DNA of 48,001 bases from Deltaproteobacteria bacterium (GTDB lineage Archaea > Thermoplasmatota > Poseidoniia > Poseidoniales > Poseidoniaceae), in assembly GCA_028344335.1 (NCBI GenBank), contig JAOMAZ010000010.1, forward strand, positions 1 to 48,001, written 5' to 3'. The notes beneath the pieces are model-generated. The model saw nothing but the letters and a program-made list of their open reading frames with translations, searched no databases and was not told where the DNA came from. Shown here piece by piece: positions 17,572 through 24,933 of this stretch (the stretch's first letter is position 1; each line of letters starts with the position of its first letter). Made by a program: the position numbers and the translations under genes.

Positions 17572-18312
17572 TTAAGAAAGGCCGGCTGGCCGGTCCTGCA
17601 ACAATACTTCTCTAACTATGGCTCTCCAATCCGCTCCACCATTCCGGTTTGCCAAAGGACTTGCGGGACTTGGGTGAGGAATTTTTGTTAGAATTGCATC
17701 ATGATTTAGGGAAGAAATTCTCTTGTGAGAATAATTACCAACAGCAATAATTCTATCCACATCAAGAATTTTTGCCACTTCAAGCAAATGTTGGTCACAG
17801 CGTTGCAATAATTCACCACCTTCGACATTATTCAACTTATCAGGGGTTAAGTTTCCTCCAGTAGGAGTAAATATCCACAAAGGGCAATGATTGACAATAT
17901 ACACATTTTTATGAATGTCTTCAGGACTGCCATACAATTCACTCAGAAATGACCAAATCCGTCGACCAGAAACTTCTGGCTTGGGACAGTCAAGTCCGTA
18001 TACAGGTCGTTTCGGATGAAGGATAGGTGGTTGATGAACTTCTAAATCCCGTATCTCAAGAGTCTCACGAACTTGCTCGGGACAGCCGAATGGAACGCCT
18101 GTATTTCCCATTCCATGACCGGGATTCATTCCAACTAACAAGGTCTTAGCACCAAGGCCACCGAAGCGACGAATGTACTCCTTATGGGGGGCCCAAGCAT
18201 ATTCCAAAGGATTGTAAAAAAGCCCGACTTTATCTGAATTCATTAGTGCCCTATCAGCAATAACACGACAATCTGTAGAGAGAGATTTGGCGGCCAATAG
18301 TAGGGCTTCCAT
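17572..18312 (-). CDS. SMUG1-like single-strand-selective uracil-DNA glycosylase
   Basis: A 246-residue base-excision repair glycosylase. SMUG1 hallmarks are FYNPLEYAWAPH, motif 1 GMNPGHGMGNTGVPFG (Asn63 as the probable catalytic residue), HPKRPVYGLDCPKPEVSGRR, NHCPLW, GGNLTP, and motif 2 HPSPASPLANR (His213). Compared with animal SMUG1 (GMNPGPFGMAQTGVPFG), motif 1 is one residue shorter: a single His replaces Pro-Phe. It should remove uracil and perhaps 5-hydroxymethyluracil from DNA. It lies between the radical SAM gene and the acyl-CoA ligase on the same strand. Confidence 0.9.
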   Translation of the reverse strand: MEALLLAAKSLSTDCRVIADRALMNSDKVGLFYNPLEYAWAPHKEYIRRFGGLGAKTLLVGMNPGHGMGNTGVPFGCPEQVRETLEIRDLEVHQPPILHPKRPVYGLDCPKPEVSGRRIWSFLSELYGSPEDIHKNVYIVNHCPLWIFTPTGGNLTPDKLNNVEGGELLQRCDQHLLEVAKILDVDRIIAVGNYSHKRISSLNHDAILTKIPHPSPASPLANRNGGADWRAIVREVLLQDRPAGLS

Positions 18313-18357
18313 TAGTTAGTAGCATAAGGTGGCAGTTGAAAACATATAGGGGTATGG

Positions 18358-20082
18358 CTAAGAATTGAAGATTGTAAAAGCCAATTCTGGAACTTCGCCC
18401 TCAAAGGCATCCTCCAAGGACTCAAACGCCGGAGCATCACGTTCTTTCCGCATTATTTTAGCGCGGTTGCTTACAATTTTCCAAGCAGTTTTCTCACCTA
18501 TGCCTGGAATTGCTTGTAATTGTGATTGGCTAACTGTATTAATATCCAAGCCTAATTCAACTCCAGTAATACTTCTCTTTCCATGCGCAGTCACCACGAT
18601 ATCTGATTCACTTTCCAATGGAATCTGATATGAGGCGCCAATTAAAATCGGATAGGCACCGATTTGACGGCCAAATGTAACGCCAGCTTTGCCATGAATT
18701 TCGGAGTTGCGATGTTCTTCTGAAAGGTTTGAAGGAAGGCGAATACGATTGTCATGACTCTCCCAATATACTCTCTTCAATACTTGCCCTATTGGAAACA
18801 TTTCTTGCAGTAATGGCGCATCGATTTCATCGCGCACCCATTCCTTGAATTGGCGGAATGCTTTCTCTTCGATCTTTTGAAAACCTTCGCCCTCAACTTG
18901 TCGAATATTGATTCTACGAAGTTGCAGGCCATCATCTCTAAGTGATGTTAACAATTCTTTGTTATGACTATAAGATTCAGTAGTTTCACCATTCAGTCCA
19001 GCGATGAAGTTGAGCCCAGGTAGTAGTTTTGGTAGTCCACGTTGACCCTTATCTCTTCCGTATTTGTTGATTAAACGAACTGCGGATTTGAGTTGCTCAG
19101 CTGAGCAATTGAGCCAGTTTTCAGCATGAACTGCAGGGTCTGCACTCTCTAAGCCGAAGGAAAGAACAGCGCCATCTGAAAGTGTGCTGCAGAGAGTTTT
19201 GGTGATTTCAGTCGATGGCTCAATATTTTCTGCAATTATTGATGGGTTGCCATTATCAACCGCTAAAATATCCAGTCTTTCATCTTCTCTTAAACCATGC
19301 AATAAATTTGCAATCGGTTCGGGGTTTGGGATTGGATATTCCATTTCTACAACCCCTTCAGCCATGTAAGTGAAGACATCTGTCATACCTCCTAACCTAA
19401 CGTGTTTTACTCCATTATCGTGAGCCAATTTGACTTCGTTGATGATATCTTCAGGAGTTCGCCAAATTGGTACCCCTTTTTTTGGTTCAATGCAGAATTT
19501 ACAACCTTGTTTGTAGCGCACACAGCCTTGGTAGACTTCGACTTCGTAGGTCAATGGTCCGTTCAGGTCAGGGTGCTTAGTGACTGCTTTTGACATGGCT
19601 CCTGAGAGAGCCCAGTTTGACCACTGTTTTGTGCTTCTGCGTTGATGTTTCCATTCATTTGAAGCGAGATAGTGAGACAGAGTTGCATCGGTATCTTGTA
19701 CAGCAAGAAAGAGATTTTTGCGCAATGGTAACCAACCTGCTTGACGCCATAATCGGATTGCCCAGCCTCCACATAATACTGGAATATCCGGAGGCGCTGC
19801 ACGCAGGACTTCATTGACTTCTTTTTCGCTTATTGGAGTTCCACGAAGGTATTTTCCTGGTACAACTGCTCCAGCAAGGACAACGATTCCGGCACTGTTT
19901 TGGAGAGAGAACCTTTGCCGTCTCCACTGGTCAATAGTTATGTATCGATAGGGTATGTTTTGTGATTCAAAGACTCCTGCGATGTATCTAATGTGGAATC
20001 CAACGTAGGGGGGCACTCCAAATGCCGCTGGCTCATCTTCATAGCCGTCGAGGAGTAACCACTCAGGTTCATCCTCTGCCAT
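18358..20082 (-). CDS. Radical SAM protein with C-terminal helix-hairpin-helix (COG1031-like)
   Basis: This 574-residue protein begins with a Rossmann-like region (WLLLDGYEDEPAAFGVPPY to LCGGWAIRLW). Near residue 195 it has the radical SAM cluster motif C-x6-C-x2-C (CVRYKQGCKFC), and later SAM-binding strands such as LPGLNFIAGLNGET. Residues about 410-500 may bind RNA or substrate. The end carries a helix-hairpin-helix, LQAIPGIGEKTAWKIVSNRA, which usually binds nucleic acid backbone. This order matches the archaeal uncharacterised COG1031 family. The cysteine spacing departs from the common C-x3-C-x2-C, as known for that family. Its substrate is unknown. The Csl4-RRM gene lies 10 bases upstream, so the two are likely co-transcribed. 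Confidence 0.88.
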   Translation of the reverse strand: MAEDEPEWLLLDGYEDEPAAFGVPPYVGFHIRYIAGVFESQNIPYRYITIDQWRRQRFSLQNSAGIVVLAGAVVPGKYLRGTPISEKEVNEVLRAAPPDIPVLCGGWAIRLWRQAGWLPLRKNLFLAVQDTDATLSHYLASNEWKHQRRSTKQWSNWALSGAMSKAVTKHPDLNGPLTYEVEVYQGCVRYKQGCKFCIEPKKGVPIWRTPEDIINEVKLAHDNGVKHVRLGGMTDVFTYMAEGVVEMEYPIPNPEPIANLLHGLREDERLDILAVDNGNPSIIAENIEPSTEITKTLCSTLSDGAVLSFGLESADPAVHAENWLNCSAEQLKSAVRLINKYGRDKGQRGLPKLLPGLNFIAGLNGETTESYSHNKELLTSLRDDGLQLRRINIRQVEGEGFQKIEEKAFRQFKEWVRDEIDAPLLQEMFPIGQVLKRVYWESHDNRIRLPSNLSEEHRNSEIHGKAGVTFGRQIGAYPILIGASYQIPLESESDIVVTAHGKRSITGVELGLDINTVSQSQLQAIPGIGEKTAWKIVSNRAKIMRKERDAPAFESLEDAFEGEVPELAFTIFNS

Positions 20083-20092
20083 TATGATTCAC

Positions 20093-21493
20093 TCAATCCT
20101 TCAGACCTTCTTCCTTACGGGCTTGCATTTCACGGGAGGTGCGTTGAGGCTTTCCGCCATTTCGGTTGTCTTTTCTTCCTCCTCTGCTATCGCTGCGGGC
20201 CTTGGCCTTTGCCACCTTCAATCTGCGTCCTTGAATTTCTTGCCCATCAAGTGCTTCGATGACCTTGTCTGCGCTTTCATCACTTACGGTGACGAATCCG
20301 AATCCCTTTGAGCGGTCGCCGTCCATTACAATGTGGCAGTCGTTGACCTTACCATGTTCTGAGAAAACCTTGGTCAGTTCCTCGTTGTTGACTTTCCATG
20401 GTAAGCCACCCACATAGAGTCTGGTTCCTTCGACCTTTCTTTGTGGCTTCTTGTCGCCCTTCTTGTCACCAGCATCATTGACAGTTAACCTGCGTCCCAT
20501 AAAGTCTTGTTTATTGAGTCCTGAAATCGCTTTGTCTCCATCTTCATCTTTTGCAAATGTGACGAATCCAAAGCCGCGGTTATTGCCGGTCTCTCGGTCT
20601 TTCATAACCACGTGGTCTACGACTTTCCCGAATTTCTTGAAGGCTTCAAGCAGGTCATCATCGCTAACTTCTCTGGATAACCCTCCAACGAAGATCTTCC
20701 TTCCTGTGGGTCTTTCTCTTCGGCCTCCACCACGTCCACCGCCACCGCCTCCTGTGCCTTCAAAACGGAAGTGTTCAACTTCTCTACCATCATTGCGGAA
20801 ATCAGTGGCAATTAGATTTGAGCGGGCAGCAGGACCGATTGCAAAATACTGCTCTGCTTCCTTACCCCACCTCTTACCTGATTTATTGTAATCTGGAGCA
20901 CCGTCTGATGAAGAGTTATAGCCAAGTCCAAATGATCTAGATAATGCTCTAAATGAGAGGTAATTGCAATAACTGCAAGCCACATTCCAATCCTCATGCT
21001 CTGCGGTAATTAATTGGTTTCCGCATTGAGGGCAAATCGCTTGTAAAACTCCACAATCATCGCCACCTCTCATGTCGAGGCGAATAACCGGTTTGTTATC
21101 TGTGACAGTTGCTCTGATGATATCTCTTCGGCGTACACCATCACTGGCATCGTGGAGATAACGGTCTACCATTTTGGTTACGTGGATCTGGCCGTAAAGG
21201 TGCTGTGGCATTGGCTCTCTTCCATCGTCGCCTTCGACGTGCAAGATTCTTGCTTCTAACATGGATTCTCGGATCTTTGCAATTTCAGCGATTACGGTAT
21301 CTCCAACCTTGACTTCGGGAACACCTTTGCAATCTGAAGCAATTGAAATGGTTTGTTCATCTTGATTGAAGTTTACAATCCCAGTCATTGTTGATATGAC
21401 ATGTTCTCCTTGGACCATGGTGCCTTCTCCGGCTTTCCAATCTTCTGCCGATGCGATGTTTTCACCGGGGGTTATGATGCTTGTACTACTCAT
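20093..21493 (-). CDS. Csl4-like exosome subunit fused to two RRM domains
   Basis: A 466-residue RNA-binding protein. Residues about 17-140 resemble archaeal Csl4: a short N-terminal domain, then an S1-type barrel (VKVGDTVIAEIAKIRESMLEA ending in VIRLDMRG). A zinc ribbon follows (Cys154, Cys157, Cys173, Cys176), as in Csl4. After an Asn/Ser-rich stretch and a Gly/Arg-rich hinge (about 247-262) come two complete RRMs. The first has RNP2 KIFVGGL and RNP1 NRGFGFVTF; the second has RNP2 RLYVGGL and RNP1 SKGFGFVTV. The tail is basic (RGGRKDNRNGGKPQR). Csl4 caps the exosome and recruits RNA. The RRM addition is unusual and may give this cap its own RNA specificity. Both halves are in one frame with no break. 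Confidence 0.88.
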   Translation of the reverse strand: MSSTSIITPGENIASAEDWKAGEGTMVQGEHVISTMTGIVNFNQDEQTISIASDCKGVPEVKVGDTVIAEIAKIRESMLEARILHVEGDDGREPMPQHLYGQIHVTKMVDRYLHDASDGVRRRDIIRATVTDNKPVIRLDMRGGDDCGVLQAICPQCGNQLITAEHEDWNVACSYCNYLSFRALSRSFGLGYNSSSDGAPDYNKSGKRWGKEAEQYFAIGPAARSNLIATDFRNDGREVEHFRFEGTGGGGGGRGGGRRERPTGRKIFVGGLSREVSDDDLLEAFKKFGKVVDHVVMKDRETGNNRGFGFVTFAKDEDGDKAISGLNKQDFMGRRLTVNDAGDKKGDKKPQRKVEGTRLYVGGLPWKVNNEELTKVFSEHGKVNDCHIVMDGDRSKGFGFVTVSDESADKVIEALDGQEIQGRRLKVAKAKARSDSRGGRKDNRNGGKPQRTSREMQARKEEGLKD

Positions 21494-21572
21494 TAGAATC
21501 GACTCCGCTTCCTACCCATTGGGCTGGACATATGGCGGGGCGGTCGGCTGTCCGCATTTCAACCCAACCCCT

Positions 21573-22181
21573 TCAACGGCGCCATAATCTCCAGCATTTT
21601 ACGGCCGTTGTGCTACTTCTTGAGGTGTGATGGGAATACTTTGCAGGTAATCTAAACTCGGCTTCCATCCGGACTTCGGCATTCCATCCCTCCTCTTCTG
21701 CCATTGCTGCAATATGAGTGCTTTTGCTACTGTGCATCAAATGAATAAGGTTGGCAGAAGAGTGCATTGCAGCAAGGAGAAATGGTCTGTCAGCGCCCTT
21801 TTTTTGTGTACCCCAAGGAGGATTCATGATGATAGTTTGAGGTTTTATTTCCAAAGGTAATCCATCAGTTATTTGATGTAAGAGGACTTCTACTTGCGAA
21901 AACCCTTCACAGTTTTTTTCAGCAGTTTTAGCAACTTCTTCATCGCATTCAATCAACCAAACCTTTTCGGCCCCGAGCAGATTTGCCCCGATTCCAAGAA
22001 TCCCGTTTCCTGCACCAAGGTCTGCAACCTTACAACCTTCAAGTCCATCCATTATTGATAGCCATTCAGCCGCCAAATTCCCTTCAGTAGCATATTGCTC
22101 AAGAAGAACATCACAATGTGGATGAGGATTTAGTTTGGAGAGCCTGATGGCCAATTGGCGCAGGCGAATGTGAATCACCAA
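21573..22181 (-). CDS. METTL5-like adenine-N6 rRNA methyltransferase (COG2263)
   Basis: A 202-residue SAM-dependent methylase. The N-terminus has LEQYATEGNLAAEWL, typical of the METTL5/COG2263 group (LEQYPT-like). The SAM site is VADLGAGNGILGIGANLLG followed by acidic VWLIECDEE. The catalytic motif is NPPWGTQKKGADRPFL, the NPPF-type motif of adenine-N6 methylases with the GAD extension found in METTL5, which modifies small-subunit rRNA. The start is uncertain: TTG at 22181 or GTG at 22178, both overlapping the end of the zinc-ribbon gene, which suggests translational coupling. Confidence 0.88.
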   Translation of the reverse strand: MVIHIRLRQLAIRLSKLNPHPHCDVLLEQYATEGNLAAEWLSIMDGLEGCKVADLGAGNGILGIGANLLGAEKVWLIECDEEVAKTAEKNCEGFSQVEVLLHQITDGLPLEIKPQTIIMNPPWGTQKKGADRPFLLAAMHSSANLIHLMHSSKSTHIAAMAEEEGWNAEVRMEAEFRLPAKYSHHTSRSSTTAVKCWRLWRR

Positions 22182-22531
22182 CGCAGTGGTCTACCCTGTT
22201 GATCCAAGTATTTCTGCTGAGCGAGAGCATCTGCTTGCCTGCGCATTTCTTCGAGTCTATCAAGCGTCGAAGTTTGCGATACAGGTGCTGCTTGTGTTGC
22301 TTGTGCCGCTTGTACGGGGGCTTGAACTTGAGTAGTCTGACTATTTTGAGGCTGAGAAAAACCGTTTTGTCGTTGAGCAGAGGCGTTATTCGCCGCCGCA
22401 GTACGACGAATATTTGCAGCCTCCGTTTCTAACCTTGCCATCAATTGCTGACCTGGAAGTGGACTTGCACATGACTGGCATTGAGTAACACCGTTTTGTT
22501 GCGGCAATCCACAGTTAGTGCAATAGGGCAT
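22175..22531 (-). CDS. Zinc-ribbon protein with Gln/Ala-rich linker
   Basis: A 118-residue protein with an N-terminal zinc ribbon, YCTNCGLPQQNGVTQCQSC (C-x2-C-x11-C-x2-C). A short helical segment follows, then a low-complexity stretch of Gln, Ala, Thr and Val (about residues 50-88). The conserved-looking C-terminus (LDRLEEMRRQADALAQQKYL, then GRPLRW) may form a helix. Many archaea carry such zinc-ribbon proteins with no known function. It overlaps the METTL5-like gene by a few bases and follows the Pro/Glu-rich protein gene on the same strand. Confidence 0.82.
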   Translation of the reverse strand: MPYCTNCGLPQQNGVTQCQSCASPLPGQQLMARLETEAANIRRTAAANNASAQRQNGFSQPQNSQTTQVQAPVQAAQATQAAPVSQTSTLDRLEEMRRQADALAQQKYLDQQGRPLRW

Positions 22532-22589
22532 GCTCGTTCAAATAACGGCTGACGCGGCCCCGTCTTGAATCCTTTGCTGCCAAACAAAC

Positions 22590-23756
22590 CTAATTACCGG
22601 TCATTTCCATAAACATGGGCCATGTATCAATACCAGCAGCCTCACAAAATTCACTGGCTTCTGCAAATCGAGGGTCTCCCATCATATCTGAGGCCTCCAT
22701 ACCTTCTGCCAATAATTCTTTAATGACTGTCCTGAAAGAATCAACAACACCGCCATCAGAAGGCACAGGCATCGAGTGCCTTACTTGATGATTGCTTGGA
22801 GTTGGGACGGCAGGAGCTTCAACTTCCTCTGTCATCGGGGCCTCTTCTTTCATCAGCAGAGGGGTTTCTTTGATAATTGGAGCATCTTCAATAATCGGAA
22901 CTTCCTTAATCACGGGCTCTGAATCTTCTAATTCTGGAACCGGAGGAGATTCTTTTTCCAATTCTGGAACCGGAGGAGTTTCTACTTCCGGTTCACCGGC
23001 GGCAGAGTGGGTAACGCTCTCTAATAAGTCCGCACTGAAACCATCGAATAATTCCTCCACTTGTGAATCACCTTCATCATCATCTCCCATTTCAGCAACA
23101 AGGTCTTCCAATTCAACTTCTTTCTCGGGTTCAGATGATGGTTTTGGAATGGTTGGAACCACATGCGTTGAGATGGGAGTTCTTTCCACCTTCGGTACAG
23201 GCTCAGAATCCTTTGCTTCACTGCCTGGTGGATATGAAATGTAGGCCTTTCCAACAATGCTTTCCAAAGGCATTGCAAGATATAGCCTCTGTAATTCAGG
23301 TAAATCCGGATGCCTGAATGTAAGGATTGTGTGATTCTCAAAGCGCCTTTGCATCGGCACATTAGCATCTGTAGGAAGCGGGCATACCGTAGTTGAACTT
23401 CGCTTCCATCCATCATTGGTAATCAAATGTTGGAGCCATGTTCCTAATTCAGCTGTTGCAATATCGAGAAATTGAAAGGATGCATCACGATGATTGAAGC
23501 CTTGAGACTCAAACAAATGCAGTGAGTGGCGTGGGCGGTGAAATAATCCAAAGACAGGTTGTTGATGTTGAATCGTAGCACCATGTTGTTCAAGAATCAC
23601 CCTCTCCCTACGTTTACAGAGTATTAGTACCTGAACACGTTGAGTTGATGAATCCCACGCTCCAGGCCAGCGTTTTCCAGCCTCATCATTGAGTTGACGA
23701 AGTGTTTGGTCTGAAAGAATAGATACTTCTCCCATCAACTCACCAACACGTCCCAA
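22590..23756 (-). CDS. Uncharacterised protein with Pro/Glu-rich central region
   Basis: The 388 residues fall into three parts. Residues about 10-180 look like a folded domain, basic and rich in His and aromatics (VQVLILCKRRERVIL, FGLFHRPRHSLHLFES, TILTFRHPDLPELQRLYLAMP). Residues about 190-330 are a Pro/Glu/Val-rich disordered linker that includes a near-perfect repeat of PPVPELE and several I-x-E-x-P steps. The last 50 residues are a conserved-looking helical domain (DSFRTVIKELLAEGMEASDMM to CEAAGIDTWPMFMEM). No signal peptide or membrane segment. I recognise no family. It starts just downstream of asd and ends 58 bases before the zinc-ribbon gene. Confidence 0.75.
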   Translation of the reverse strand: MGRVGELMGEVSILSDQTLRQLNDEAGKRWPGAWDSSTQRVQVLILCKRRERVILEQHGATIQHQQPVFGLFHRPRHSLHLFESQGFNHRDASFQFLDIATAELGTWLQHLITNDGWKRSSTTVCPLPTDANVPMQRRFENHTILTFRHPDLPELQRLYLAMPLESIVGKAYISYPPGSEAKDSEPVPKVERTPISTHVVPTIPKPSSEPEKEVELEDLVAEMGDDDEGDSQVEELFDGFSADLLESVTHSAAGEPEVETPPVPELEKESPPVPELEDSEPVIKEVPIIEDAPIIKETPLLMKEEAPMTEEVEAPAVPTPSNHQVRHSMPVPSDGGVVDSFRTVIKELLAEGMEASDMMGDPRFAEASEFCEAAGIDTWPMFMEMTGN

Positions 23757-23792
23757 TCACGAATCCCATATGAGTTCTTTCACAGCATGTAC

Positions 23793-24839
23793 TCAATCGA
23801 GCAATCCTTCAGCAAGCATCAACTCAGCCAGAAGAATGCAACCACCAGCGGCCCCTCTAATGGTATTATGAGATAGTGCAGAGAAAGATAATTTTGTATT
23901 ATCAATTTTTAAGTTTCCAACAACTACCGACATGCCGGACTTCAATCCCTCTCCACCTGCCATCAGATATTCCTCTCTAGTTGGCAAACCATCGATGATA
24001 ATAACAGGATTATCAGGTGCAGAAGGTAATTTCAGATGTTGTGGCCTATCGCTCCATGCTGCCATCCATTCTTTTATTTCTGACACACTTGCTACTCTAT
24101 TCAACTCAACTTCTACATTTACTAAGTGGCCATCGCGTTCACTAACCCTTTTGCAATCCACATTGATTTCAATCGTTGTAGGTGAAACTCCTTCACTACT
24201 AATTCGTCCAAGAATATGAAGAAGTTCTTGCTTAATCTTTTCTGCCTCACCTGGTATTTCGCAATTACTACCTACAATACCTGAAGAAAGTAATCCCCAA
24301 CCTCCACCTGATAATGCTTGTTCAGTTCGTACTGAAACCTGATTGAAGCCAACCATATCCCAAAGCGGTTTCAAAGGTAAGGCGATAGGAATAACCGTAC
24401 AGTTCGTAGAACAGGTTATTGGTCCAAGTGAAGAATCTTTCCAATGTGTTAAATGATGAGGATTCAGATCTGCGATGACTAAGGGGATTCCTGCAATACA
24501 GCGATGAGCACTAGCATTGGAAAGGACAGAGATACCTGCAGCAGCAATCATTGGCTCAACATCTAAGGCAATTTCAGAAGGCAGGGCGGAAAAAACAATT
24601 TCCACCTCTAATTCAAGGAGTTCATCAACTAAGGAATTCAATCCCAGTACGGTTAATTCAGGCAAATCCGGACGGTCCTCATCCAAACGCCATGGGATTT
24701 CGCTCAATTTCCGCCCTTCACTCATAGGACTCCCCGCTACTGCTACAAATTCAAACCAAGGATGTTCGCAAAGACGTTGTTGGAAACGTTGGCCTACTAG
24801 CCCACTTGCAGAAAGAACAGCAACCGCTTTTCGTGGCAC
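23793..24839 (-). CDS. asd: Aspartate-semialdehyde dehydrogenase
   Basis: A 348-residue NADPH-dependent enzyme that reduces aspartyl phosphate to aspartate semialdehyde for lysine, threonine and methionine synthesis. The N-terminal Rossmann motif is VAVLSASGLVGQRFQQRL. The catalytic Cys lies in CSTNCTVIPIALPLKPL. A later SVRTEQALSGGGW and the C-terminal LSHNTIRGAAGGCILLAELML match the archaeal/fungal form of the enzyme. It is divergent from the first giant secreted protein, with the promoter region between them. No other amino acid biosynthesis gene is adjacent. Confidence 0.93.
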   Translation of the reverse strand: MPRKAVAVLSASGLVGQRFQQRLCEHPWFEFVAVAGSPMSEGRKLSEIPWRLDEDRPDLPELTVLGLNSLVDELLELEVEIVFSALPSEIALDVEPMIAAAGISVLSNASAHRCIAGIPLVIADLNPHHLTHWKDSSLGPITCSTNCTVIPIALPLKPLWDMVGFNQVSVRTEQALSGGGWGLLSSGIVGSNCEIPGEAEKIKQELLHILGRISSEGVSPTTIEINVDCKRVSERDGHLVNVEVELNRVASVSEIKEWMAAWSDRPQHLKLPSAPDNPVIIIDGLPTREEYLMAGGEGLKSGMSVVVGNLKIDNTKLSFSALSHNTIRGAAGGCILLAELMLAEGLLD

Positions 24840-24900
24840 ATCTTTTCGAATAGGCCTTCATTGATGAGGTTGCTTACAAAAGTTAGTCTTCTATGGTGTT

Positions 24901-24912
24901 TGTTTTAAGTAC
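24901..24912 (+). promoter_or_regulatory. Possible TATA box of the first giant secreted protein
   Basis: TGTTTTAAGTAC is centred about 27 bases upstream of the ATG at 24934. That spacing suits an archaeal TATA element driving a leaderless transcript. No purine-rich ribosome binding site is obvious before this ATG other than GGCAGG. The call rests on position and composition only. Confidence 0.4.
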
Positions 24913-24933
24913 AAATAGTTGTACGGCAGGCCG

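Noticed and set aside
22915-22985. Duplicated 30-base segment as a possible CRISPR or repeat array
   Set aside because: It is a two-copy PPVPELE coding duplication without spacers. No CRISPR array or cas gene is seen in the window.
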